A DNA stretch of 18,081 nt from an uncultured Olsenella sp. (GCA_900548775.1 URLM01000037.1:1-18081); one strand, 5' to 3'. Positions 5,291 through 14,459 are shown, counted from the stretch's first letter. Translations and numbers: made by a program. Notes: generated from the sequence alone by a model not told the origin.

Positions 5291-5510
5291 CAAAAGGCCC
5301 TCCGGCGCCAAAATGACGCCGGAGGAAAGACTTCGTACGCTGCTGCTGCGAAAAGGGGCCTCCGGCGAGAATATGACGCCGAAGAGGGGGTCCCCGACGG
5401 GATTCCGTACGAGATGCGCCCTCCGGCGAGAAATCGGCGCACGAGAGGCCCTTTCGTACGTGATGGCTGCGACAACCATGCTTCCGGCGTCAGAATCTCG
5501 CCGGAGGGGC
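5291..5510. repeat. Four degenerate 60-bp tandem repeats with internal hairpins
   Basis: The block CTCCGGCG recurs at 5300, 5360 and 5421, with a variant CTTCCGGCG at 5481, a period of 60-61 bp. In the first and last units it pairs with a CGCCGGAG block (5317-5324, 5499-5506) to form a hairpin; the others are degenerate. Between units a TTCGTACG-type block recurs (5332-5339, about 5403-5411 as TTCCGTACG, 5453-5460). No convincing gene overlaps; the open frames across it are repeat-driven. The remaining gap to 5620 has one weak inverted repeat (TGGCGCC 5546-5552 with GGCGCCA 5575-5581) and no clear terminator. Confidence 0.75.
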
Positions 5511-5620
5511 GATTCTGGTCGAGAAGCTTGCGAGCGCGGGCTCTTTGGCGCCGCCGAGGGAGGCCGCTGAGCAGGGCGCCAGCGAGCGTGGCACCATCGC
5601 CTGCGGCCCCGTTCCTGCGG

Positions 5621-7234
5621 CTACGCGCACGCGCCGCAGCCGGCGCAGCCCCCGCGCGCCGTGGGCGTGGCCGCAAGCCCGCCCTCGGCCGTCTCGCGCA
5701 GCGCGGGCGGAAGCGCAGCCCCAACGGTCGCCATCGCGTCGACCACCTCGTCGAACGGGATGGGGCATCCCACCCCAGAGAGCGCCAGCTGCGCCGAGCT
5801 CATCGCGCAGGCCACGCCCATCGCGTTTCTCACCTGGCAAGGGAACTCCACCATGCCGCCAACGGGGTCGCAGACCAGCCCCAGCGTGTTCGCTATCGCA
5901 AGCGACGCGGCGTCCAGGCACTGCGCGGGCGTGCCGCCGAGAAGCTCGACCAACGCGCTCGCGGCCATGGCGGAAGCCGTGCCAACCTCCGCCTGGCATC
6001 CGCCCTCGGCGCCCGCGACCGTCGCGTTCGTCGAGACGAGGGCCCCCACTGCCGCGGCGTTCCACAACGCACGCCGAATGGCGGCGTCCTCGGCGCCTGC
6101 AGCCTCCGCGCAGGCGAGAAGCGCCCCCGGAACTACCCCGGAGCTCCCGGCGGTTGGCGCCGCCACAATGACGCCCATCGTGGCCGAGCGCTCAAGCGTT
6201 GCCATCGCAAATGCCGTTGCCCGAGTGAGTGCCGTCCCCATGAGCGCTCCTGCCAGGTTGCTTGCGCCCCCGCACGGCGCGCTGCCGCCCTCCGCGACCC
6301 GAGCCGCCTGTCCGCCGAGAAGACCTCCGAGCGAGGTCTTTGGTTTCGTGAGCGCCTCGGTCGTCTCGCTGCGCATGACCTCGAGCACGCGCGCCATGGC
6401 AGCATCGGGGGACGCCGGGCCGTCGGAATCTCCTGCCAGCTCAGCCTCGCGCGCTCGCATGAGCTCGCCGATGGAGAGCCGCCGCGCCCCGCAGGCGGCT
6501 AGCAGCTGAGACCCACTCGCAAAGGAGAGCCCCGGCTCCACGGGCGCGCCCGCGCCGACCGCGCCGGGGACGTTGACCTGCGAGGCGAACTCCACGTTCT
6601 CTGTGTCGCCGAGAAGCTCGAGGAGGCGTGCCCCAACCGGCTCGTCCACCTCGAAGACCGTGTACGCCCTGCCGCCGCGCTCCTGCCTGAAGGTGCTCAT
6701 GGTTGCGATGTTCACGTTTGCGGTCGAGAGCTTTCTCGTGAGCGCCGCAAGCACGCCTGGCAGGTCGCGGTGCTCGACGAAGATCGTGGGCATGTCGCCC
6801 GCGATGCTCACGGGCACCCCCTCGATGCTGCTCACGCGAACGCGACCGCCGCCCAGCGACTCGCCTGTGACGGAGATGGACGCACCGCCCTCGCATGTCA
6901 TGCGAATCTCGACGGTATTGGGATGCAGTCCCTCGTCCCTTCCGCCCTCGGTGATGGAAAAGCCCAGGCCCGCATCGCGGGCAAGCTCGAAGGAGCGTCG
7001 CACGCGGATGTCGGCCGGCCCGAGCCCCAGCATGCCCGCGACGAGCGCGCGGTCGGTTCCGTGGCCCACGTGCGTGCGCGAGAAGGAGTTGTACAGCACG
7101 AAGTCAACGTGCTCGATGGGCGCCGGCGCAAGCGAGCGCGCCACCAGCGCAATTCTCAGCGCGCCTGCGGTGTGCGAGGAGGACGGACCTACCATGATGG
7201 GGCCGAGAACCTCGAACGCTGACATCGTGACCAT
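5621..7234 (-). CDS. sdaA: L-serine dehydratase, single-chain iron-sulfur type, 537 aa
   Basis: It deaminates L-serine to pyruvate and ammonia in the cytoplasm using a [4Fe-4S] cluster. The N-terminal beta domain (1-145) has the serine-binding-type motif VGPSSSHTAG (15-24). An ACT domain follows (about 148-200, with VEHRDLPGVLAALTRKLSTA), then the alpha domain (about 240-520). Cys413, Cys455 and Cys466 are spaced 42 and 11 residues apart, the same spacing as the three cluster ligands I recall for the Legionella enzyme (343, 385, 396). The C-terminus ends GGCAGCGACA; in that enzyme a terminal Cys enters the active site as the fourth ligand. The start ATG (7234-7232) follows an AGGAG site; the longer frame is antisense to gltX. 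It lies downstream of gltX, separated by a terminator-like hairpin. Confidence 0.93.
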   Translation of the reverse strand: MVTMSAFEVLGPIMVGPSSSHTAGALRIALVARSLAPAPIEHVDFVLYNSFSRTHVGHGTDRALVAGMLGLGPADIRVRRSFELARDAGLGFSITEGGRDEGLHPNTVEIRMTCEGGASISVTGESLGGGRVRVSSIEGVPVSIAGDMPTIFVEHRDLPGVLAALTRKLSTANVNIATMSTFRQERGGRAYTVFEVDEPVGARLLELLGDTENVEFASQVNVPGAVGAGAPVEPGLSFASGSQLLAACGARRLSIGELMRAREAELAGDSDGPASPDAAMARVLEVMRSETTEALTKPKTSLGGLLGGQAARVAEGGSAPCGGASNLAGALMGTALTRATAFAMATLERSATMGVIVAAPTAGSSGVVPGALLACAEAAGAEDAAIRRALWNAAAVGALVSTNATVAGAEGGCQAEVGTASAMAASALVELLGGTPAQCLDAASLAIANTLGLVCDPVGGMVEFPCQVRNAMGVACAMSSAQLALSGVGCPIPFDEVVDAMATVGAALPPALRETAEGGLAATPTARGGCAGCGACA

Positions 7235-7308
7235 CGTCGCTCCTCTCGTCTCACTGCCTTCTCGCCCAAGCGCCGGCATCGGGTGGCGCGCTTCGCAGCT
7301 GCCGGCGA

Positions 7309-7350
7309 TAAAGCCGCGCGCCCGGGGCGAGCCTTCGCTCCCGGGCGCGC
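7309..7350 (-). terminator. Terminator-like hairpin after gltX
   Basis: GCGCGCCCGGG (7316-7326) is perfectly complementary to CCCGGGCGCGC (7340-7350). An extra inner stem, GAGC/GCTC, caps it. On the minus strand the stem is followed by GGCTTTAT, a weak T tract. It begins 6 bp after the gltX stop and probably separates gltX from the serine dehydratase gene. Confidence 0.65.
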
Positions 7351-7355
7351 CGGTC

Positions 7356-8849
7356 CTACTCTGCCGCGATTCCTTCCGCGCACCTGAGCCGCGCGAGCGT
7401 GCAGCTACGCCCGAGCAGCTCGAGCGACTCGCCGAGCGGCGGCGACACCTGGTTGCCGCAGGCGGCGACGCGAACGGCGCCAAAGAACTTGCGCTTGGAG
7501 GCGCCGAGTCTTTCCGGCAGCGCCTCGAGGGCGGCGTTGATGGCCTCGGCGTGCCACGCGCCATCGTCGAGCGCCTCGAGGGCTTCGGCGGCTGCGGTCA
7601 CAAACCCGCGCGCGCCTGCCTTGGCCAGGTTCTTCTCGACGGACTTCTCGTCCAGCTCGACCTCGTCGCCCTCGTAGAGGAAGCGCGCCTTGCCAACCAC
7701 GTCCGGCGCCACGACGGTGCGGGGCTTCAAGATGGAGGAGAGCAGGTCGTACCAGGCGTCGTCGTGCGCAAGGGCGCCCTCGGCGGCCTCCAGCCCCGCG
7801 GAGCGAAGCTCGGGAACAAGCACGCGCTCGGAGAACTCGCGGTCGCTCATGGCCAGGTAGTATGCCTGGTTGATGGCGTCCAGCTTCTTGGGGTCAAAGG
7901 TCGAGGGGTTCTTCGAGACGTGGTCGAGCGAGAACTCGCGCGCCAGCACGTCGCGGGGCACGATGGTGGTCTCGCCGTCGAGCGACCAGCCGAGAAGCGC
8001 GAGGTAGTTCACGAAGGCGTCGGAGAGGTACCCGGCGTCGCGGTACTCCTCGACCGAGGTCGCGCCGTGGCGCTTGGAGAGCTTCTTGCCGTCCGGCCCC
8101 AGGATCATCGAGATGTGCGCAAAGGTGGGCACAGGGGCGCCCAGGGCCTCGTAGACCATGATCTGGCGCGGGGTGTTGGAGAGGTGGTCGTCGCCGCGGA
8201 TCACGTGCGTGATGCCCATCATGGCGTCGTCCACCACGGTGGCGAAGTTGTAGGTGGGGGTGCCGTCAGAGCGGAAGATGATGAAGTCGTCCAGCTCGCG
8301 GGCGTTGAAGGTCACGTCGCCGTGGACCGCGTCGTGCACCACCACGTCGCCGCGGTCGAGAGGGACCTTGATGCGCAGGGTGTAGGGCTCGCCCGCGTCG
8401 ATGCGGCGCCTGGCCTCGGCGGGGTCGATGTCGCGGCAGGTGCGCTGGTAGCCCTGGAAGGGGTCGTGGCGCGCCTCGGCGGCAGCCTTGTCGGCCGCGA
8501 GCTTCTCAGGCGTGCAGAAGCACGGGTAGGCCTTGCCCTCGTCCCACAGGCGCTGCGCCGCGTCGCGGTAGAGCTGCATGCGGTCGGTCTGGCGGTAGGG
8601 ACCGTAGTCGCCGCCAACCTCCGGGCCCTCGTCCCAGTCGAGGCCCAGCCAGCGCATGGCACGCAGGATGATCTGGGTGTTCTCCTCGGTCGAGCGGGTT
8701 GGGTCCGTGTCGTCGATGCGCAGGATGAAGGTGCCGTGGTTCGCGCGGGCAAATGCCCAGTTGTAGATTGCGGTGCGAGCGCCGCCCACGTGGAGCTTTC
8801 CGGTGGGGGAGGGCGCGAAGCGCACGCGCACGTGTCTGTCGTCTGCCAA
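7356..8849 (-). CDS. gltX: Glutamyl-tRNA synthetase, 497 aa
   Basis: It charges tRNA-Glu with glutamate using ATP. The class I signatures are FAPSPTGKLHVGGART (11-26; HVGG is the HIGH motif) and KKLSKRHGA near residue 250 (the KMSKS motif). A CFC pair near residue 108 may belong to a zinc site. The length is normal for the family. The start is uncertain: the frame opens at ATG 8885, but no ribosome binding site precedes it and a putative -10 box (TATACT, 8901-8896) would put transcription start within a few bases of it. A TTG at 8849 follows AGAGG with 7-nt spacing and begins the conserved sequence, so it is preferred. Upstream is the terminator hairpin of the YhgE pair. Confidence 0.95.
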   Translation of the reverse strand: MADDRHVRVRFAPSPTGKLHVGGARTAIYNWAFARANHGTFILRIDDTDPTRSTEENTQIILRAMRWLGLDWDEGPEVGGDYGPYRQTDRMQLYRDAAQRLWDEGKAYPCFCTPEKLAADKAAAEARHDPFQGYQRTCRDIDPAEARRRIDAGEPYTLRIKVPLDRGDVVVHDAVHGDVTFNARELDDFIIFRSDGTPTYNFATVVDDAMMGITHVIRGDDHLSNTPRQIMVYEALGAPVPTFAHISMILGPDGKKLSKRHGATSVEEYRDAGYLSDAFVNYLALLGWSLDGETTIVPRDVLAREFSLDHVSKNPSTFDPKKLDAINQAYYLAMSDREFSERVLVPELRSAGLEAAEGALAHDDAWYDLLSSILKPRTVVAPDVVGKARFLYEGDEVELDEKSVEKNLAKAGARGFVTAAAEALEALDDGAWHAEAINAALEALPERLGASKRKFFGAVRVAACGNQVSPPLGESLELLGRSCTLARLRCAEGIAAE

Positions 8850-8895
8850 GGTGGTGCCTCTCACTAGTCTCTTGCTGACGTGCATTCAGCGTTCA

Positions 8896-8901
8896 AGTAT
8901 A
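8896..8901 (-). promoter_or_regulatory. Putative gltX -10 box
   Basis: TATACT on the minus strand, about 47 bp before the preferred TTG start of gltX. No good -35 hexamer is seen at 16-18 bp. Confidence 0.35.
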
Positions 8902-8916
8902 GACGCAGGAGACAAG

Positions 8917-8936
8917 CGGTGGCCGCGAGGCCACCG
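8917..8936 (-). terminator. Terminator-like hairpin after the YhgE/Pip operon
   Basis: CGGTGGCC (8917-8924) and GGCCACCG (8929-8936) form a perfect 8-bp stem with a 4-nt loop, about 50 bp past the stop of the second YhgE gene. The minus-strand sequence after it (CTTGTCTCC) has only a few T residues, so termination may be partial. Confidence 0.5.
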
Positions 8937-8988
8937 GCAGGCGCCGCGTCGCATCACCGCCGCACTGCCGCCGCCGCGCCCCGCTCGC

Positions 8989-11169
8989 CTACATGATCTT
9001 GGTCGACTCGAGCTTCTCGACGATCCAGTTGTTGAGACGAACGACCGGCTTTCTCAGCAGAAGGCCCAGGATGAGCGAGAGAACCACGTAGATGCCCAGG
9101 ACGAGCATCTCCACCGCCCACGTGAGGCCGTAGAACCCGCCAATGCACTCGTGAAGCGCGGCGATGGCGTGCACGAAGGGAAGCGTGGGGTAGAAGGTCT
9201 GGAACGCCTGGGGCAGCATCTCCACCGGGAAGGTGCCGCCGGAGCCGGCAACCTGGATGACCAGCAGGAACACGCAGATCGCCTTGCCCACGTCGCCAAA
9301 CGAGACCGTGAACGCGTACATGATGTTCACGAATACCACCGAGATGAGGCAGCACGAGGTCACGAACACAACCGGATCCGCGCACTGCACGCCCAGGTAG
9401 AAGAGGTCACCAAACGAGACGAGAAGCGCCTGGAGGATGCCGAGAAGGTCAAAGAGGAGAAGCCTGCCGAGGTAGCCGTGACGCGGGCGCGCGTCTGCCT
9501 GGGCGAGCTCGGCGTCCGAGACCTGCGCCTTGAGCATGGCGACCAGGACGACGGCGCCGACCCAGAGCGCTAGCGTGGTGTAGAAGCCCGCCATGGCCGA
9601 GCCCGTGTTCGCGATGGGGAAGACGGCAACGCGCTTGAGGCCAACGGGCTGCGCGAGGAAGGCCGCGAGGTCGGTCGGGTCCGCCGAGAGAATCTGGCGC
9701 ACCTGCTGTGCGTCACCGGACTCGAGGGCGTCCGTCAGGCGGGCGGAGAGGTCGTCGAGGTCGTTCGCCATGCCGTTGACCTGCTCGGCGGAGGAGTCGA
9801 GCAGGGACTTCATGTCTGCGAGGTTGCCCGAGGTGAGGGATGCCGCGTCACCCACGTCGCTCACGGTGTTCTCGAGCTTGATCGAGACGGTGTTCGCCGC
9901 CGTCGAGGCGGAGTCTATGGAGCCCGCGAGGTCCGAGAGCTGCGAGCGCAGGTCGGAGTTGAAGCTGCCCTGCGCGTCCTCGATCTCCTGGGCGTCCTGC
10001 TGGATGAGGGCCTTCACGTCCTCGTGGTCCTGCTTGGCGTCGCTCACGCCGTTCTCGAGGTCCGTCGCGGAGGAGCGCAGGCGCTCCGCCATCGCGCGCT
10101 GCGTGGAGATGACCCCCTTGACGCGCGAGATCGTGGGGTCGAGAAGGGACTTCGAGCCCTCGGGCAGAATCTCCTTGAGCGACGTGAGGCTGTCGTCGAG
10201 CTGCTGGTAGGCGTCTGCGTGCGCGTCGATGCGCGTCGCGATGTCGCGAAGCTCTGAGGCGCCGTCGGAGGCGTCGGTCTGGGCGGTGTCGAAGGCCGTG
10301 TCAACCGCGCTCGATACCGAGTCGAAGCTCTGCCTGCTGGTGGAGAGCGCCTCGTCGATCGCTGCCGTCGCCGAGTCAACGGAGTCGCCCACCTCGCGCA
10401 CTCCCTGCGCGGACTCCGCGAGCGCGTTGCGCACATCCTGGGTCGAGGAGTCGGTGCCCGAGAGCAGGGTGGAGGAGGAGTAGATGATGGAGCCCGCGGA
10501 CGAGAGCAGGCTCGAGTAGACCCCCATGTGCGACGAGACGGTCCGCAGGTCGGTCGAGGCCTGGGAGATGGCGTCGGTGAGGTTCTTGCTTATGTCCATG
10601 AGCTGGTCGTCGCTCACGTACCCGGAGATCTCGGAGAGCGCGCCCGCGCCCATCTCGCCCAGGCTTTGGGCGAAGTCGGTCTGGATGCTGTTCTTGACGG
10701 AGGTCGCGGCCTTGTCGGTCACGATGGGCGCGATGGCGTTTTCCTTCTGGTTGCTGTAATAGACGATGGTCGCCTGCTGGATGTCGTCCGAGAAGACCGT
10801 GAGCATGTCCTTGGTGAAGTCCTCCGGAATCACGAGCGCTGCGTAGTACTCGCCGCTCCGCACGCCCTCGATTGCGTCCTCCTCGGTCGTGACCACGTAG
10901 CCGATGGTCTTCTTCTGCGAGAGGTCCGATGCCACGCGCTCGCCGAGGTTGATCTTCACGGGGATGGCGTCGCTTTGGAAGCCCTCGTCGCTGTTGGCGA
11001 CGGCCACCTTGAGGTTGCCGGTGTTGCCGTAGGGGTCCCAGCTGCCCGCGATGTTGAACCACGCGTAGAGCGACGGGATGACCACGAGGCCAACGCACAC
11101 GATGAGGGAGATGACGTTCTTGGTCGCGTGCATCGCGTCGATGCGGAAGATGCGCCAGATTTTCCTCAT
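8989..11169 (-). CDS. YhgE/Pip-type membrane protein, 726 aa
   Basis: It has the YhgE/Pip (phage infection protein) architecture. An N-terminal membrane helix (about 18-40, with VVIPSLYAWFNIAGSWDPYG) is followed by a large extracytoplasmic region (about 45-510) rich in Ser/Asp/Ala heptad-like helices. A C-terminal bundle of about five or six helices (about 525-706) resembles ABC-2 permeases and holds FPIANTGSAMAGFYTTLALW and PVEMLPQAFQTFYPTLPFVH. Pip is known as a phage receptor in Lactococcus and related proteins export large substrates, but the substrate here is unknown. Its ATG overlaps the TGA of the upstream YhgE gene in an ATGA (11169-11166), so the two are translationally coupled and may form a heteromer. 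Confidence 0.88.
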   Translation of the reverse strand: MRKIWRIFRIDAMHATKNVISLIVCVGLVVIPSLYAWFNIAGSWDPYGNTGNLKVAVANSDEGFQSDAIPVKINLGERVASDLSQKKTIGYVVTTEEDAIEGVRSGEYYAALVIPEDFTKDMLTVFSDDIQQATIVYYSNQKENAIAPIVTDKAATSVKNSIQTDFAQSLGEMGAGALSEISGYVSDDQLMDISKNLTDAISQASTDLRTVSSHMGVYSSLLSSAGSIIYSSSTLLSGTDSSTQDVRNALAESAQGVREVGDSVDSATAAIDEALSTSRQSFDSVSSAVDTAFDTAQTDASDGASELRDIATRIDAHADAYQQLDDSLTSLKEILPEGSKSLLDPTISRVKGVISTQRAMAERLRSSATDLENGVSDAKQDHEDVKALIQQDAQEIEDAQGSFNSDLRSQLSDLAGSIDSASTAANTVSIKLENTVSDVGDAASLTSGNLADMKSLLDSSAEQVNGMANDLDDLSARLTDALESGDAQQVRQILSADPTDLAAFLAQPVGLKRVAVFPIANTGSAMAGFYTTLALWVGAVVLVAMLKAQVSDAELAQADARPRHGYLGRLLLFDLLGILQALLVSFGDLFYLGVQCADPVVFVTSCCLISVVFVNIMYAFTVSFGDVGKAICVFLLVIQVAGSGGTFPVEMLPQAFQTFYPTLPFVHAIAALHECIGGFYGLTWAVEMLVLGIYVVLSLILGLLLRKPVVRLNNWIVEKLESTKIM

Positions 11170-14100
11170 GAGCGGCCCCCCCTCTTGCCCTTGTCGCCCT
11201 TCTTGCCGTGCTTGTGCTTGCGATCCTTCTCCTCGTGGTCGCGTGACTTGTCGTGTGCCTTCTTCTTGTCGCGCTTGTCCTTCTTGCGTTTCTTGTCCTT
11301 GTCGGCCTTGACCTTGTCGTGCTTCTTGTGGCCACGGTGGTCCTTCTCGCCCTTGGACCTGGCTGTCGCGGCGGTGGCGGCGTCTGTCGGGGCGGGCGTT
11401 GTGGGCGAGACGCTCGCGGCATCCTCTGCCGCGTCTGCTGCCGCGCTCGCGGGGGTCACGGCGCCGCCTCGGACGATGGTCGGCACCTCCACCTCGGGGT
11501 CTTGGTCGCGTCCTGCGAGGTGCGGGCCGTCGATGAGGCGCCTCAGCACGAGCGTGGTCTGGGCGCCTGCGGCTTCACCGGACTCCTCCGCAGAGGCGGC
11601 GAAGTCCTCTGCCGCCTGCCTGGCCTGGTGCGCCTCCGCCACCGCGTCGCTCATGCGCCTGCGCAGCCGCTCGATGGGCGAGGAGAAGTACTCGCGGTCG
11701 AGCTGGTCCCCCAGGAGCTGGTACATCTCGTCCTTGGTGAGGTCGACCATGGCGGTCTTTCGGGTGAGTGACTCGTGGAAGTACTCGATGATGATGAGCG
11801 CCGTGCACAGGAGCACCAGGCAGACGATCCACACGATGAACCACGGGAGCTTGTTGCTCGCGGAGAACATGACCACCGAGAGACCTAGCGGAAGCGCCAG
11901 CAGCAGCACGAAGCCGACGCGAATGAGGTGCGGGTAGGCAGCGTTGAACCTGGCTGCGCGCTGGAGCAGCTGGGTGCGGTACTCGTCGTTGTGCATGAGC
12001 GCCTTGATGAGCGAGGAGAGCCGGTAGTGCTCGACCTCGATGCCGTCGCGCTCGCAGATCATGAGGTCGGTCTCGGCAAGCTTCTTGTCGAAGAGCGAGT
12101 TGATGTTCAGGAGGTGGCGCCTCCAGCCCACGCCTATGAGCAGCGCAGGGATCAGGAAGAGCAGGAGCATGAAGAGGTTGTGGCCGTAGTAGTTGCCGTA
12201 GTAGCCGGCGATGGCCTCGCGCATGGCGCGGATGCCGTAGGTGAATGGCAGCCAGGGGTTGAGGGCGCGGAAGAAGCCCGGCATCATCTCGATGGGGTAG
12301 GTGCCCGAGGAGCCTGGGATCTGCAGGATCACGAGAAGGACGCAGAGCGCCTTGCCAATGTGCTTGAACGCCACGGCGAAGGCGAAGATCACATTGACGT
12401 AGACGAAGGACTCAATCACGCCCGCGAGGACGAACGCCTTGGGGTCGAGGCACTGGATGCCGATCACGAGGTCGCCAACGGTGCAGATCACGCCCTGCAA
12501 GACGCCGAGAAGCAGGAACAGCAGCAGGCGCCCGAAGTAGCCCTGCCACGGCTCGAAGCCCCCGTCGATGCCCTCGTCGTCCACCTCGGCCTTGTAGATG
12601 GCGATGAGGACGAAGCCTCCCACCCACAGGGCGAGGTTGGTGTAGAAGGGCGCCACGCCCGAGCCGTAGTTGGCAACGGGGAAGATGGCCTCCTCGTCGA
12701 GGGCGACGGGTGACGACATGAACGACGCGATGCCGTTGGCGTCGAGGTCGAGCAGCTCACTCACGCGGTCCATGGCGCTCGAGCTCTGGATGGCCGAGAG
12801 GTCGGTGGCGACCTTGTCGAGCGTGCCCGACATCTCGCCCAGGGACTGCGTGGTCACGTCGAGTGCCGTGGAGGTCTGCTCGAGCGTGTCGTCGAGCTGC
12901 TCGAGCACGGCCTTTGTCTGCGAGATGGTGGGGGAGAGACCGCCGAGCGACCCGGAGAGGCTCTGCGCGGCGCCGGAGAAGCTGTCGAGCGCCCCGTAGA
13001 GCTGCGGGAGCGTGGTCTGGTTGAACGAGGAGCTCACGCCCGAGAGCGACGAGGTGCCGGTCTGGATCGAGTCGTTCACAGACGAGGAGAGCCCTGCCAC
13101 GGCGTCGTTGGTGGCGCCGATGTCGCTCGTCGCGCGGGAGAGCTTGTCGACGGTCGTCTGCTCCTTGTCGACCTGCTCGCTGATCTTCGCCACGGCGGCG
13201 TCGAAGGCCGGCCGAGCGGACTCGGGGAGGGAGGACGAGAGGCCCTCGAGCTCCTGGACCAGCTGGCGGTTCTGGTCCACGAGCGACTGGGCGGTGGCGA
13301 GGGCGCCCTCCGCCGTGCCCTGGGCCTGGCCGATCTTGCCGGAGATGCGCCCTATCGCCTGGTTGGTGGTGCCCGAGATGGACGAGAGGCGCGTGGAGCC
13401 GTCGGCGACGGCGCCGGAGACCGAGGTGGCAAGCGAGGTGGCGTCGTCGCGCGAGGTGAAGAGGACCCCCGTGGCGTCTGCCAGGCTCCCGCTCGCCCTC
13501 GAGGAGATGCGGTCAAGCTCGTCGAGGGTTGCCTCGGCGTCCGCGATGGTCTCGCGCGCGGCAGAGACGGTGCCCTGGGCGTCCGTCATGCTCGACGAGA
13601 GGTCGTCGACGGTGCCCTTGACCCCGCGGACGCGGCTCACGATGCTCGTGGCGGCGTTGTCGGTGTCGCCCTTCGCCGAGACGGCGACGTCTTGGAGCTT
13701 GCCGACGACCACGTTGGTGACCGTCGAGACGAAGGTCTCGTTTATTTGCGTCTCGACGGTCGAGGCGCCGGTGTCGGTGACCTTGGGCGCGATGGGGTTG
13801 ACCTTCTCGTTCACGTAGTAGGTGAGGTCGGGGGATACGAGGTCTCCCGTGAGGACCGAGGTGAGGTCTTTGGTGAAATCGGCGGGAATCACGATGGCTG
13901 CGTACGAGCGGCCGGCGCGCACCTCCTCGAGCGCGGTGTCCTCATCGAGAAAGACCCACTTGAGCTGGGTGTTCTTGCCAAGCTCCTCGACGACCATGTC
14001 GCCGGCGTTGATGAAGCCAAGGTCGCCCCCGGCGTCTGCCCCCTCGTCGAGGTTGACCACGGCCACGCGAACGTCTTGGGTGTTCTCGTAGGGGTCCCAG

Positions 14101-14228
14101 TTCGCCAGGATGTTGAACCACGCATACAGGGACGGAATCACGCAGACGCCCAGCGTGACGATGACGGCGACCGGATTGCGCAGTATTCTCTTGAGGTCTC
14201 GACAGAAGATCCGGAATATCTTGCCCAT
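11166..14228 (-). CDS. YhgE/Pip-type membrane protein with charged C-terminal tail, 1020 aa
   Basis: This is the larger partner of the coupled pair. It has an N-terminal membrane helix (about 18-40, VIPSLYAWFNILANWDPYEN), a long Ser/Thr/Asp-rich helical extracytoplasmic region (about 45-505) and a C-terminal membrane bundle (about 515-710, with FPVANYGSGVAPFYTNLALW and PIEMMPGFFRALNPWLPFTY). Beyond the family's usual end it adds two more hydrophobic helices (about 763-816), an Ala-rich helical segment and a final 63-residue tail (958-1020) made almost wholly of Lys, Asp, His, Arg, Glu and Gly. The ATG at 14228 follows GGAGG, though the spacing is short; the open frame further upstream is antisense to the TetR gene. 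The TetR gene is divergent and probably regulates this operon. Confidence 0.88.
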   Translation of the reverse strand: MGKIFRIFCRDLKRILRNPVAVIVTLGVCVIPSLYAWFNILANWDPYENTQDVRVAVVNLDEGADAGGDLGFINAGDMVVEELGKNTQLKWVFLDEDTALEEVRAGRSYAAIVIPADFTKDLTSVLTGDLVSPDLTYYVNEKVNPIAPKVTDTGASTVETQINETFVSTVTNVVVGKLQDVAVSAKGDTDNAATSIVSRVRGVKGTVDDLSSSMTDAQGTVSAARETIADAEATLDELDRISSRASGSLADATGVLFTSRDDATSLATSVSGAVADGSTRLSSISGTTNQAIGRISGKIGQAQGTAEGALATAQSLVDQNRQLVQELEGLSSSLPESARPAFDAAVAKISEQVDKEQTTVDKLSRATSDIGATNDAVAGLSSSVNDSIQTGTSSLSGVSSSFNQTTLPQLYGALDSFSGAAQSLSGSLGGLSPTISQTKAVLEQLDDTLEQTSTALDVTTQSLGEMSGTLDKVATDLSAIQSSSAMDRVSELLDLDANGIASFMSSPVALDEEAIFPVANYGSGVAPFYTNLALWVGGFVLIAIYKAEVDDEGIDGGFEPWQGYFGRLLLFLLLGVLQGVICTVGDLVIGIQCLDPKAFVLAGVIESFVYVNVIFAFAVAFKHIGKALCVLLVILQIPGSSGTYPIEMMPGFFRALNPWLPFTYGIRAMREAIAGYYGNYYGHNLFMLLLFLIPALLIGVGWRRHLLNINSLFDKKLAETDLMICERDGIEVEHYRLSSLIKALMHNDEYRTQLLQRAARFNAAYPHLIRVGFVLLLALPLGLSVVMFSASNKLPWFIVWIVCLVLLCTALIIIEYFHESLTRKTAMVDLTKDEMYQLLGDQLDREYFSSPIERLRRRMSDAVAEAHQARQAAEDFAASAEESGEAAGAQTTLVLRRLIDGPHLAGRDQDPEVEVPTIVRGGAVTPASAAADAAEDAASVSPTTPAPTDAATAATARSKGEKDHRGHKKHDKVKADKDKKRKKDKRDKKKAHDKSRDHEEKDRKHKHGKKGDKGKRGGRS

Positions 14229-14459
14229 GCTCCTCCGCGGTGGGTTGTCGCTTCTCGGTGTATCTGGGAAGTGAGCCCCCGCGAACGCGAGGGGCACACC
14301 GTCCCAATCATAACTTTCTACACCTGTTGGTATCCCAAACGAGGTGCATTTAGACTTCGCAGACAGTTTTTTTGAAAACTGCTCAAAAATGAGAACCTTG
14401 ATGGTAGAATCACGTCGTTGTACATGAGTCTGCGAGGCGCGAAGTGGGGCGCAAACGGG
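14229..14459. promoter_or_regulatory. Divergent control region of YhgE operon and TetR gene
   Basis: For the TetR gene, TGGTAGAAT (14402-14410) is an extended -10 promoter. For the YhgE operon, TATGAT (14312-14307, minus strand) is a fair -10 box, giving a leader of about 70 nt that contains the hairpin GCCCC...GGGGC (14275-14295). CAGTTTT-TTTG-AAAACTG (14364-14381) is a palindrome of the size usual for TetR operators. It lies between the two promoters and just upstream of the TetR -10 box. Confidence 0.5.

Noticed and set aside
5291..5510. CRISPR array
   Set aside because: Units are degenerate, about 60 bp with conserved blocks scattered through them and no uniform repeat with unique spacers; no cas genes.
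5213..5724. Open frames across the 60-bp repeats on both strands
   Set aside because: The peptides simply repeat with the DNA unit, have no ribosome binding site, and differ in frame between units.
6573..8867. 764-residue plus-strand frame across sdaA and gltX
   Set aside because: Antisense to two clearly recognised enzymes; composition is that of a shadow frame.
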